Notes under the pieces: model-generated
What the model was told of the DNA's origin: nothing
What the model saw: only the letters and a program-made list of their open reading frames with translations
Database searches by the model: none
Made by a program: the position numbers and the translations under genes
From: Nemertoderma westbladi
Lineage: Eukaryota; Xenacoelomorpha; Nemertodermatida; Nemertodermatidae
Reading direction: 5' to 3'
DNA length: 64,000 nucleotides
Assembly (NCBI GenBank): GCA_032718475.1
Contig: JAUCBJ010005335.1
Coordinates: 1-64,000 of the forward strand
Part shown: positions 32,952 through 42,699 of the stretch, in pieces
Position numbering within the stretch: position 1 is the first letter of the stretch
Layout of the letters: every line of letters starts with the position of its first letter

Positions 32952-33546
32952 CTAGAGGGCTTATTATCTGAAAATTAACATCTTCTCTAACTTTGTCATT
33001 TTCATTCCTATTAGGTTTAAACTCCTTAGGCATCTACTATGACATAGGCTATATCTTTTACGGAGTTGCAGAGTTGTCTGAAGTTCCCCAAGCTGCCCCT
33101 AGAGGGTGTATTATCTGAAAATTAACATCTTCTCTAACTTTCATATTTACAATCCACTTAGGTTTAAACTCGGTAGGCATCTACCATATCATAGGCTATA
33201 TCTTTTGCGGAGTCGCAGAGTAGTCTGAAGTTCGTCAGTCTGCCGCTAGAGGGCGAATTTTCTTAAAGTAAAAACCTGATCTCATTTGATTGTTTTTAAT
33301 CCACTTAAGCTGAGACTTGGTAGGCATCTACTATGGCATAGGCTATACTTTACCGAGGAGTTTGACTAGCCCGCAGTTCTCCAGTCCACCACTAGAGGGT
33401 GAAATGTTTGATAGTGAACTCCTGATTTCATTTGATTGTTTTTTTAACCATTTAGGCTGAAACTTGGAAGACATCTACTATATCATAGGCTATACTTTAC
33501 TGAGGAGGTTGATCGACCCGCAGTTCTCCAGTCTGCTGCTAAAGAC
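32949..33546 (+). repeat. ~147-bp tandem repeat with CTCF-like motif
   Basis: Four full units and a decayed fifth are marked by CCGCTAGAGGGC at 32949, CCCCTAGAGGGT at 33096, CCGCTAGAGGGC at 33243, CCACTAGAGGGT at 33389 and CTGCTAAAGACT at 33535. Spacing is 147, 147, 146 and 146. Units also share ggcatctactat and ataggctata. The 12-mer resembles the bilaterian CTCF core, always in one orientation. Confidence 0.85.
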
Positions 33547-33596
33547 TCGCATTTAAGATTTGAGGCACTCCTAAAGTCTCGAGTTTTAGGTTTGAG

Positions 33597-34249
33597 CCAC
33601 AGACTATGCCTCACTGAGGCTTAGAATATGCCTCACACTGAGGTACTGATGCACAGACTAAACCTCACTGAGGCTCAGACTATGCCTCACTGAGGCACTG
33701 AGGCACAGACTATGCCTCACTGAGGCACAGACTATGCCTCACTGAGGCACAGGCTATGCCTCACTGAGGCACAGACAATGCCTCACTGAGGCACAGACTA
33801 TGCCTCACTGAGGCACTGAGGCGCAGTCTATGCCTCACTTAGGCATTGAGGCACAGACTATGCCTCACTGAGGCGCAGACTATGCCTCACTGAGGCACTG
33901 AGGCGCAGACTATGCCTCACTGAGGCACTGAGGCACAGAATATGCCTCACTGAGGCACTGAGGCATAGACTATGCCTCACTGAGGCACTGATGCACAGAC
34001 TAGGCCTCACTGAGGCACAGGCTAGGCCTCACTGAGGCACAGGCTATGCCTCACTGAGGCACAGACTATGCCTCACTGAGGCACAGACTATGCCTCACTG
34101 AGGCACAGACTATACCTCACTGAGGCACTGAGGCGCAGTCTATGCCTCACTGAGGCACTGAGGCATAGACTATGCCTCACTGAGGCACTGATGCACAGAC
34201 TATACCTCACTGAGGCTCAGACTATGCCTCACTGAGGCACTGAGGCATA
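33597..34249. repeat. Palindromic GCCTCACTGAGGC satellite, left block
   Basis: Tandem units of about 22 bp (tatgcctcactgaggcacag) with frequent insertions of an extra actgaggc. The core GCCTCA-C-TGAGGC is a perfect inverted repeat with a one-base centre. The block continues beyond Gypsy-B at 38960. Confidence 0.92.
34245..34249. other. Gypsy-B target-site duplication GCATA, left copy
   Basis: GCATA is taken from a satellite unit and repeated at 38960-38964. Confidence 0.85.
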
Positions 34250-34378
34250 TATTGCAAACGTACTGCAGTACTGCAATGCAAAATATCACTATGCTATTCG
34301 CTTCCGACTGACTGTAATGTAATATATATATAATAATATAACAATTCAAATTTCCCGCTTATAGTAATATTTCCAACA
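34250..34378 (-). repeat. Gypsy-B 3' LTR
   Basis: 129 bp; on the minus strand it starts TGTTGGAAATA and ends GTTTGCAATA. The end is TA, not the usual CA, but the boundary is fixed by the GCATA duplication. Confidence 0.88.
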
Positions 34379-34392
34379 TCCCTCCACCACTT
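34379..34392 (-). promoter_or_regulatory. Gypsy-B polypurine tract
   Basis: Minus strand aagtggtggaggga, directly before the 3' LTR; purine-rich as needed for plus-strand priming. Confidence 0.7.
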
Positions 34393-34443
34393 ATAAAGGA
34401 AAAAACCCTAACAATGTTTATATTAAATTGTTCTATTCCTTGT

Positions 34444-35946
34444 TCATGGACCCCCTAAGTTCGAGTATATGAGACGTTCAGGAGGCTTCCCAGCTGTTAA
34501 TCGTGTTGGTCGCTTGGTGTTATCCTCTTCCACAATATCTACATTGGTCATTGGTATAGAAATATCTAGACTCATCCCACCGTATGGATTGCGATACTTT
34601 TTTACATGAGAGGCATCACGAAATATCGTTTTACCATCAATTACACGTCTTGCTTGAATGCTTGAACCTCGTATCTCCTCTATCACAAATATATCTGGGA
34701 AGTATTCACCATGCTGCTTACTTTGGACAAGAACTTTATCTCCAACAGTGAACGAGTGATGTTTGGCTCTATGTTTCTTGTCGAAGTATATCTTTGACTT
34801 CAATTTATTTTCGGATACAGTTTCTCTCAACTGTTCGTCATTGGTCAGCTTACCGGTCATGGCCTGATGGTGCAGTAATGGTTCTATGTTCCCAATCCTC
34901 ATTCGTCTACCAAATACAATCTCATATGGGGATTTTCCAGTTGTTGGGTGGGGAGTTGCCCTATCTGCTAATAGCCTATTCATGATTTCGAGTTTGTAGT
35001 CATTCCCTGTTACGTTAGCTATTGCAACAGCTTTTTTTATTTTCTTCATGAAGTTTTCAGCTTCACTGTTCGATTGTGGATGCCCAGGTGTGATTAGGCG
35101 GACATGAAATCCTTGCATCTCCCCGAATCGTTGCCACTCGTCCCCATTAAAGGGTGGTCCATTATCGGATTTGATTTGTTGTGGACATCCATAAGTTGCA
35201 AAATAACGCAAAAATTGTTTCTTTACGACTTCAAACCTCTCTGATGTGACGAAATATATCTCTGCCCACCTTGAGTACAAATCTACTATGACCAGTGCAT
35301 AGTAACCATCACGAAATGGACCTTTAAAATCCACTCCTATACTGTGAAATGGGCTGGGAGGCATTGGTTCCGATTTCAATGGTTCTGTGTGGTGTTGTTT
35401 GGTTACCACTTGACATTCATGACATCGTTTGGTGGCTTCCTTTGCGAATACTGTACAACCTGGGAACCAGAACCATGACTTCAATAACTCAATTGTCCTA
35501 GTTTCACCCTGATGTCCAGTTGCATGTATTGCTTGTGACACTAGTGACTTACAACTATCTGGTGGAATGCATAACTCATTCATATAAACGAGATTATCAA
35601 TGACTGAAAGATTATCCCTAATTGAATAATATGGCACCAATCTGTCATCTTTTTTAAACCTCTCCCAATCTCCTTGGCTAATTCTTTCCATTAGAAACTG
35701 TAGTAGCTTATCGTTCTTTGTTTCCTTCTTCAACATGTTTAACAATTCCTTTCCATGTGTGATATGTAGTGCTCGAATAATATTTTCCTCTTCAAGTTCA
35801 TCACATACATTATCTAATTCAGATGTTTCATCTCCCACTGGATTCCGTGATAGGAAATCTGCTGGGTTTGTTTTGCCTGCACGATATTCCAATGTATAAT
35901 CAAGATGTTGCATGCCTAACACCTGACGTTCAATTCTGAGATTCAA
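34444..35946 (-). CDS. Gypsy-B pol, RNase H end and integrase
   Basis: About 500 residues. The start reads into the last part of RNase H (LEYRAGKTNPADFLSRNP). The integrase has the zinc finger (HQGETRTIE, then CHECQVV), the DDE residues in IGVDFKGPF, KSDNGPPFNG and SNSEAENFM, and a C-terminal GDKVLVQSK domain. The reported start is a non-ATG codon; in an intact element this would be fused to the upstream frame. The two frames overlap by four bases, and comparison with related RNase H domains indicates a short deletion with frameshift there. It would integrate the cDNA in the nucleus. Confidence 0.85.
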   Translation of the reverse strand: MNLRIERQVLGMQHLDYTLEYRAGKTNPADFLSRNPVGDETSELDNVCDELEEENIIRALHITHGKELLNMLKKETKNDKLLQFLMERISQGDWERFKKDDRLVPYYSIRDNLSVIDNLVYMNELCIPPDSCKSLVSQAIHATGHQGETRTIELLKSWFWFPGCTVFAKEATKRCHECQVVTKQHHTEPLKSEPMPPSPFHSIGVDFKGPFRDGYYALVIVDLYSRWAEIYFVTSERFEVVKKQFLRYFATYGCPQQIKSDNGPPFNGDEWQRFGEMQGFHVRLITPGHPQSNSEAENFMKKIKKAVAIANVTGNDYKLEIMNRLLADRATPHPTTGKSPYEIVFGRRMRIGNIEPLLHHQAMTGKLTNDEQLRETVSENKLKSKIYFDKKHRAKHHSFTVGDKVLVQSKQHGEYFPDIFVIEEIRGSSIQARRVIDGKTIFRDASHVKKYRNPYGGMSLDISIPMTNVDIVEEDNTKRPTRLTAGKPPERLIYSNLGGP

Positions 35947-38753
35947 TACATCTTGAATGTAGATATTGTGAAATGTGGTGCCCCAACTAGCATATCAGCA
36001 AACTTTTCTGCTGCTCCCCACTTGATTGCTCTAGCTTCTAACTCTGTTTGACCCCAACGTGATTCAACATCAGTCATTCGTCTGCTTGCGTAATGGATAG
36101 GTACCCAACTCCCTTGATGTCTTTGTGCTAAAATGGCACTCATTCCTCCACGATGTCCCAACTGATGTGCCTTCTTTCCAGCATCTACAAATAGTGCAGT
36201 TTCTTTTCCCTTCTTGAAGTAATGATCCATGGTAACATCAGATAACGACACTTTAAGAGATTCAAAGGCCTCTTGGTGGCATTGTTCCCATACAAATGGC
36301 CCCGTCACATGTACCAGATCAAACAGAATGGCAGTTCTTTCTGCAAACCGCGGGATGAATCTCTGATTAAATCCAATCATCCCCAGAAACGAACGCAATG
36401 CTTCCTTTGATTCGGGTCTCATGGCTTTCTGTAATGCTTTAACTTTCTCAACAGTTGGTTTGAGTCCCAACTCTGTGAATGTATAACCTAGAAAGTTGAT
36501 TTGTTTGAAGCCAAACTGACACTTTGCCAATTTCAGTGTCAATCCTTTTCTCTGGAATGCATCTAATACCTCTCCAAGTATCTCTGCTAGCTCAGTTATA
36601 CTACTTGCTCCACCAATAATATCATCTCTATAATTCCCCACTTGTTTAATAGTGTGTAAAATCTCATACATTTGCTGATCATAGAAGTCTTGAGCATTCA
36701 GAAGCCCCATTGACAGTCTACTATATCGAATATTACCCCACATGGTTGACATTGTGGTTAATTCTTTACTTTCATTATCGAGCTCTAATTGGTGATAAGC
36801 ATGAGGCAGGTCGAGTTTGAAAAAATAACTACAACCAGACAATAGATCGATAAAATCATCAATTTTTGGGCTCTGCACTATGCGTGTTCTAGACAAATGG
36901 GAATTTAATATTCTAAAGTCACCCACAATGCGGATTTCGCCCGGTGTATTTGGTTTTGCTGTGACATGAAGAGGTGACACATAACGCATTGTTTGGTCAG
37001 GGGGACACCACTCTAATACTCCGCTATGCACAAATTCGTCTAGTCTCTTTTTTGTTTTATCTTGATAGTATATTGGTATAGTCCTTGGCTTTTGAATTAC
37101 TGGTACAGCGTCCTGAGTTACCTTCAAATGAACTTTGTAATCCTTTAAACATCCAATACCTTGGAATATCTCAGAATGACGCTGTATAACTTTTACAACC
37201 TGTTCCAAATCATCATTTTCACGGCTATTCAGAGACTTTCGGTTCGGCATATGTTTTAATATTTCACTTTCTGACAGATATTCATTGGATACATTTTTCT
37301 TAGATGATGCGATTAATTTAATAGTTTTGTTTGCTGGTTGGAATTTACCCTCCGGACTGTATTTTAAACAACCCAGTTGTAGTAAAGTCTCCTCTGATAT
37401 CAATGGAGGGCCTCCCAAACTACCCTCCATAACATAGCACTCTCTCACGGTTTGTCTAGTTTTGTTCATAAATAGGGCCATAAACTTACCCTTCATTGGT
37501 ACTGTGGTTGAATTTGCCGCCTTTACTTTCTGTTTTACTTTATTTAGTTTCAAATTTGGGTTTGCTCTCTTGATATCTTTCCAGTGGCTCTCATCTACAA
37601 CATCAACATCTGCCCCAGTGTCTGGGTCTGTATTGAACCTTACATTTTCGATTACAATGGGTAGTAAAATTTCAGATTGTAACTGCTTATCTAGGCTTAC
37701 CTTTGACAACTTCAAATGATGCATTTTATGTGGACTTTCCCCATCAGATTCATCATCAGTTTCATGAATTGAACCTTGCGAGTCTGAATCAGTTGGAATG
37801 TCCTCAATAACTCGCCTGGATCGATACCCACTACTGGCATGTCGTCTGCCTTCACTAGAACCAGAATATTGCTTGCTATCGCTTGATCGTCCATATCTGG
37901 ACCCCCCATAGTCAATCCATCTTCTCTCTCTCTCACTGCGCCGACCTCTGGCCCCTTGGCCATGCCTACTGTGGCACCTTCGTTCAAAATGTCCAATTTC
38001 ACCACAACCATTACAACGAGCGTTTTCAGCAGTACACCTATTCCTATCATGTGTTCTCCCACAACTCTGACAATACTGATACTGCTGAACTCTATTACGG
38101 TTCCATGCTGCATTAACTCCCAACACTTCATCTATCGGTTCCTCCTTCACACGCGCACTACTGTTACCGACTGCCGGATTTCCCAATTTAATATCATCTG
38201 CCTGAACCTTGGATGCCATTTTACTACTGGCTTTCTCCAAAAATTTTGACAGATCCCATTCTTCCTCCAATGCTTTTTCTCGTAACCGATCATCCTTGAC
38301 ATGGAGGATTAAGTGATCAATTAACATTTCATTCTCATGATTGCCATACTCACAATCTTTAATTAGGATTCTACATCTTACATGAAACTGTGCTATCGTT
38401 TCCCCTGCATTTTGTTTACAATTTAGAAAACGGAAACGCGCATGCCGCTTGTTCTTCTTGGGGATTAAATGTTTATTCAACTTCCTCTCCAGTTTGTCGT
38501 ACTCAGTACCATCGCCTTCATCCGGTAATGCATCCTCGCATTCTGTTATTTGGTTTCCGCCAAACACTAGCAACGCCTGTTTCTTTTCCTGAGGGGTTGT
38601 TATCCCGAAGTAATCACATTCTCGGTTAAAATCCCGTAAATATCGTTCCCAAGCTTTGCCTGACGCAATTATATCATCCAATGGCTGGAACGGTTTAATG
38701 TTCAGTTGACGATGCGATACCACTATTCTCGTTGCCGGACCTCCTTGAGCCAT
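35943..38753 (-). CDS. Gypsy-B gag-pro-RT-RNase H polyprotein
   Basis: About 936 residues from ATG 38753 (MAQGGPATRIVV). Order: Gag capsid region (AGETIAQFHVRCRILIKDCE), zinc knuckles (CQSCGRTHDRNRC, CNGCGEIGHFERRC), an Arg/Ser-rich stretch, protease (DPDTGADVDVVD), RT (IVGDFRILN, YFFKLDLPHAYHQL, catalytic YRDDIIGG, NFLGYTFTELGLKP) and RNase H start (ALFVDAGKKAHQLGHRGGM). The frame ends at 35943 just after HFTIST, where the RNase H should continue. A GTG-initiated extension to 38783 is open but ATG is preferred. Intact otherwise. Confidence 0.88.
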   Translation of the reverse strand: MAQGGPATRIVVSHRQLNIKPFQPLDDIIASGKAWERYLRDFNRECDYFGITTPQEKKQALLVFGGNQITECEDALPDEGDGTEYDKLERKLNKHLIPKKNKRHARFRFLNCKQNAGETIAQFHVRCRILIKDCEYGNHENEMLIDHLILHVKDDRLREKALEEEWDLSKFLEKASSKMASKVQADDIKLGNPAVGNSSARVKEEPIDEVLGVNAAWNRNRVQQYQYCQSCGRTHDRNRCTAENARCNGCGEIGHFERRCHSRHGQGARGRRSERERRWIDYGGSRYGRSSDSKQYSGSSEGRRHASSGYRSRRVIEDIPTDSDSQGSIHETDDESDGESPHKMHHLKLSKVSLDKQLQSEILLPIVIENVRFNTDPDTGADVDVVDESHWKDIKRANPNLKLNKVKQKVKAANSTTVPMKGKFMALFMNKTRQTVRECYVMEGSLGGPPLISEETLLQLGCLKYSPEGKFQPANKTIKLIASSKKNVSNEYLSESEILKHMPNRKSLNSRENDDLEQVVKVIQRHSEIFQGIGCLKDYKVHLKVTQDAVPVIQKPRTIPIYYQDKTKKRLDEFVHSGVLEWCPPDQTMRYVSPLHVTAKPNTPGEIRIVGDFRILNSHLSRTRIVQSPKIDDFIDLLSGCSYFFKLDLPHAYHQLELDNESKELTTMSTMWGNIRYSRLSMGLLNAQDFYDQQMYEILHTIKQVGNYRDDIIGGASSITELAEILGEVLDAFQRKGLTLKLAKCQFGFKQINFLGYTFTELGLKPTVEKVKALQKAMRPESKEALRSFLGMIGFNQRFIPRFAERTAILFDLVHVTGPFVWEQCHQEAFESLKVSLSDVTMDHYFKKGKETALFVDAGKKAHQLGHRGGMSAILAQRHQGSWVPIHYASRRMTDVESRWGQTELEARAIKWGAAEKFADMLVGAPHFTISTFKMY

Positions 38754-38810
38754 CTGTATACAATAGGCCTTTTTGCTATTCACTGTACCCTAGATTAGCT
38801 CGCGGCTTCG

Positions 38811-38829
38811 AAGTTTATCCTCGTCGCCA
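38811..38829 (-). promoter_or_regulatory. Gypsy-B primer binding site candidate
   Basis: On the minus strand, one base after the 5' LTR, lies tggcgacgaggat. It starts with TGG at the expected place; a serine-type tRNA end is possible but was not checked. Confidence 0.55.
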
Positions 38830-38830
38830 A

Positions 38831-38959
38831 TATTGCAAACGTACTGCAGTACTGCAATGCAAAATATCACTATGCTATTCGCTTCCGACTGACTGTAATG
38901 TAATATATATATAATAATATAACAATTCAAATTTCCCGCTTATAGTAATATTTCCAACA
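38831..38959 (-). repeat. Gypsy-B 5' LTR
   Basis: 129 bp, same as 34250-34378 at every base I compared. Confidence 0.88.
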
Positions 38960-38964
38960 GCATA
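38960..38964. other. Gypsy-B target-site duplication GCATA, right copy
   Basis: GCATA follows the LTR and leads back into satellite sequence. Confidence 0.85.
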
Positions 38965-39400
38965 CACTATGCCTCACTGAGGCACAGACTATGCCTCACT
39001 GAGGCACAGACTATGCCTCACTGAGGCACTGAGGCATAGACTATGCCTCACTGAGGCACTGATGCACAGACTATACCTCACTGAGGCTCAGACTATGCCT
39101 CACTTAGGCATTGAGGCACAGACTATGCCTCACTGAGGCACAGACTATGGCTCACTGAGGCACTGAGGCGCTGTCTATGCCTCACTGAGTCACTGAGGCA
39201 TAGACTATGCCTCACTGAGGCACTGAGGCACAGACGACTATGCCTCACTGAGACACATACTACGCCTCACTGAGGCACTGAGGCACAGACTATGCCTCAC
39301 TGAGGCACTGAGGCATACACTATGCCTCACTGAGGCATTGAGGCACAGAATATGCCTCACTGAGGCATAGACAATGCCTCAGTAAGGCACTGAGGCTCAG
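38965..39400. repeat. Palindromic satellite, right block
   Basis: Same GCCTCACTGAGGC units as 33597-34249, more degenerate toward the right end. Before Gypsy-B inserted, the two blocks were one array of about 1.1 kb. Confidence 0.9.
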
Positions 39401-39402
39401 AT

Positions 39403-39476
39403 TAAGGGTCTAAGGCATTCAAGCGGATCATTTGCTTAGTTTTCTAATTAGAAGGTCGTGAGTTCGAACCCTAGAA
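39403..39476 (+). repeat. tRNA-like sequence, probably a SINE head
   Basis: Contains an A-box-like tctaaggcattc and a B box gagttcgaaccc at tRNA spacing, followed by gcattattattttttcc, a T-run that could stop RNA polymerase III. The cloverleaf is poor, with no clean acceptor stem, so this is more likely a tRNA-derived SINE or pseudogene than a working tRNA. Confidence 0.5.
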
Positions 39477-40660
39477 GAGCATTATTATTTTTTCCTAGCT
39501 CCTGGCTGACTCTAGTGTAAACTAGCTTTGACTCTCACAGCTATAGTGATAGTATGCAACCTTGGGAGTTAATGCACTGTCTTATGAGTAAATGCCAAGA
39601 GATTAGATTTCAGGTTGCCTCCGTTGGTTCACTCTTCTTAACTTTACAAAATAACTCAACCTTTATTTAAAGTTTTAAAAATTATGTCTTAGTTGACTAA
39701 TTTTCCAAAGTATTTTATAAAAAACATATAATTTCTTGAATAAATAGACCTAATAGTAATAAATATTGTGGGTAAATACTTTTATAATACTAATATAATT
39801 GTTATGGATAAATAGTTCTAATACTAATATAATTATTATGGATAAATAGCCCTAATACTATTATGAAAGGATCTCAAACAAACAAATGTCAATAGCGTCA
39901 TCCTGAGTGGGCAGTGAGTGTTAGCGATTTTAGTAAATTATGTTCTTTCACTCTCTATTTTTATATATTTTGACTCTTTTCTGTTACTTAATAAACCATG
40001 CAAAAATGAAGGCAAGATGTCCGGTCTGATACAATAAGCGGGATTGCGCTAGTGTACCTGTCAACAAGGGCCGCTCACTGTATCTGTTTATTTACCCTTT
40101 TTCCCTTCGATGCATTGATTTGCTCTATATTTCACTTAGTTCAATACGGTATTTGATTATCTATTGTATTTAACTGAGATACGATACCGGGAGGGTGTGA
40201 CAACAAAGTATAACAAGTAAATGACTGACTAATTAATTCTGTAAGGACTCAAGTCTGGTGATTGTGTTTCCCTTTAGAGGAAACGTATTGTGACAAGTCT
40301 TTGGGTCTAATTATATTGATATCACTACAGTATTCAATTTGTGACAACTCTCAATCGTGATGTAATTAATAATGAGAGCTTTGCTTATATTAATGGTTTG
40401 TAATATCGCCATATATTAATTATTTAGTAAGTCAGAGATATGACAATACACAAATCTGATACAATTGTCCAGATTATCACTGATACTTAGTTACAGCAAC
40501 CCACCTGTTGTGGCGCGTGTAAAACCTCCTTGATTACGTAATATCAGCGATGTATTAAGCAAATAATAAAAATAAATTGAATAAACCAGTAGAATATACA
40601 ATGTAGCGATGAATAATTATAATTCAATTATTAACTCTTTAATTAAAAATAATTATAAAC
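39477..40660. other. Non-coding stretch, no gene seen
   Basis: AT-rich, with a short threefold repeat of taatactaatataattattatgg-like text near 39786-39860. No frame or RNA gene recognised. Confidence 0.6.
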
Positions 40661-40663
40661 TCT

Positions 40664-40888
40664 TCATTTGGTGCGAGACGATCTGAAGCAGGCGCACGTA
40701 GCCCTTAGGACGCCAAATGACAGACGTGCCCTCACCCAACCCATGACACAGCTGTAGGGCTTCATCCATTTCGTTGACAGCCTGTCAGCCAGTCTCTTCA
40801 GTGTCATGGAGTACTCTGGGCCGAGAACACCATCCACCGACACCACGAGCGGGGTAAAATCTGCTTGGCGAAGGGTGCAGGCGTCATG
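40664..40888 (-). pseudogene. C-terminal tail of an RT of the same family as 28291-32635
   Basis: Minus-strand residues ADFTPLVVSVDGVLGPEYS, then LKRLADRLSTKWMKPYS and VMGWVRARLSFGVLRAT, end at a stop at 40664. The FTPLV block matches MSFTPLVGTTDGV of the 28-kb element at the equivalent place, so both belong to one RT family. This copy preserves the extreme C-terminus that the other has lost by frameshift. No start; the rest of the gene is absent. Confidence 0.65.
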
Positions 40889-41493
40889 ATATTTTGATCT
40901 TATTATATGATATTTCGATATTTTGATGCGGTGGAGAAACGAAAATTAACTGGAAAAAAAAACACTACGTTTTTACTTACATGTAGTGCGGAAATTTTAA
41001 TTTAGTACGCAATATGACGTATGTAACAAAGGAAAAACAAAATGTAAAGACAAAATGTCAATACAGTAGTAAAAGTTGTTACTGTATGTAACAACACCGT
41101 AATGTTAAACCTGTCCGAACCATTGTTTAGAGGGTCGGGTGATAAACGTTAAGCGGGGGGGTTATGTTTGTGGATTAGTAATGCTTCCGCAGCTAAAAGT
41201 TGTATGGTTTTATTAAACTGGCGGTAAACGCAGACACGGAAATTGGATATTCCACAGCAGTATCAATGTTTGGCGAATAGGATATCCTCCTGGATCATGA
41301 TGGATATTTCCTAATGGTGGCGCGGTGCCCGTTAACTCGTTCATGTAATCGCTGGACAGTTTTTCCGATATAGTAGCTTTTCTTGTGTAGGTAGCACCAG
41401 GCTATATAGATTACGTTATAATCTATTTTCAGCCAGTCAGACCCCATACTGCCTGATTGTCACTGACAACTTGCATATACAGTATACATCTAC
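40889..41493. other. Non-coding stretch, no gene seen
   Basis: Nothing recognised apart from a short G-run at 41154-41161. Confidence 0.55.
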
Positions 41494-42186
41494 CAGACTA
41501 TAGAACTGCAGACGGCTGGATATAGGTAAGAGTAATTAGTAATCAGAGGTGTCACGAGAGGGGGCGGGGCGCTTGGATACAACTATTATTAAAAACCTGT
41601 TGCTTGGTTAAATCTAATTGGGGGTCAAAGGTCAATGATAAAGCTGTCTGGATATAGATAAGAGTAATTAGTTACCAGTAAGGGAGCTATACCCTAGGGC
41701 TAAGTATAGTAAGCTGAAAGTCTATGACGTCATTTGGTAAGTAATTTATAAAACTATTTATTGGTAATTCTAAAAATATAATTCAATTAAATAAAGTAAA
41801 AGTAATACAATTAAATAAATTAAAACTAAATACAAATAAATAAGTATCAACAAATAAAAGAGCAGAGGTGTCACTTATGACACCCGTTTGGCCCTCTAGG
41901 TGATAATTAGACAACACTGATGACCCATTGTGTGTCAGGGCGCTAATCGGTCTGATTAATTAGAATAATAAATTAAACCCTAATTAGGAGTCATAAGACA
42001 ACTATTAGGGAATTAAATGTACTAATTAATTGATGACACATATCAATTAGTGTTTAATTAGCCTAATTAGGAGGTGTCACCCAGACAGTCTGGCACCAAT
42101 GACACCCAATGACACCCTAGGTGTCACATTCCTAAGCGATGAGTCATGAGTTGGGTCTAAGTGTCACCGAGCCTGCCAAACTCCTA
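41494..42186 (-). repeat. Uninterrupted inverted copy of the ~680-bp repeat
   Basis: Reverse complement of 27913-28290 joined to 32651-32951, with a single copy of ATTACTTTTACTTTA at the joint (about 41805-41819). It is the empty-site paralogue that dates the RT element as younger than the repeat duplication. Confidence 0.85.
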
Positions 42187-42699
42187 CTACTGGTGATCCA
42201 CTGCAATTACGTGTTCGTAATGACATCCCCCAGTAAAAGTATATACCCCACAATAAATACCCTTACTGTTACGAGATATTTTAAAATCTGACTTAGTAAA
42301 GATGGTGTTATCGAACCCATAATTGACATCCCTGAGTGGATATCTCACATGGTTGTGGTCCCCATAAATTAACAGCCACAAGAGAAAACTAAAATCTGGT
42401 TAACTGTTGACTTTCGAACTCTCGTTAGAGCTATAGTTAGACCCATATTTTAAGTTCACCCACCAGACATCGTGAGGTCACACGACTACCAGATCCACTA
42501 CCAGACTGACCCATTCATGGTATTTCTCAGTCATTTTGCTGGTTTTAGTTGGTATACACAGTCGTTGGTCTATGGTGTTTTCAGTTAACATAAAGGATGC
42601 TCTGTTATTTATTAGCATCAATGTTGTGAGTGATTTTCCACTGTATTGCAGATCCTCACTGGCACAACTCCTAATAGTACGGTTTGGTGTTTGTTACCC

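Larger units (their letters stand above)
34250..38959 (-). mobile_element. Gypsy-B, young Ty3/Gypsy element with 129-bp LTRs
   Basis: 4710 bp, minus strand, two 129-bp LTRs that I read as identical, GCATA duplication, polypurine tract and candidate primer site. It inserted into the palindromic satellite. Gag, protease, RT, RNase H and integrase motifs are all present with catalytic residues, interrupted only around 35943 where the RNase H region loses frame. Among the youngest insertions in the window. Confidence 0.92.

Noticed and set aside
33597-34249. Regular palindromic repeats resembling a CRISPR array
   Set aside because: There are no unique spacers, units are contiguous and variable, and the surrounding DNA is animal; it is a satellite.
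39403-39476. A functional tRNA gene
   Set aside because: A- and B-box-like words are present, but I cannot form a proper acceptor stem and anticodon arm.
42385-42600. Plus-strand RT-like words (for example WLTVDFRTLV) in a possible Gypsy relic
   Set aside because: The match is one short motif followed by stops and no ordered second motif; too weak to annotate.
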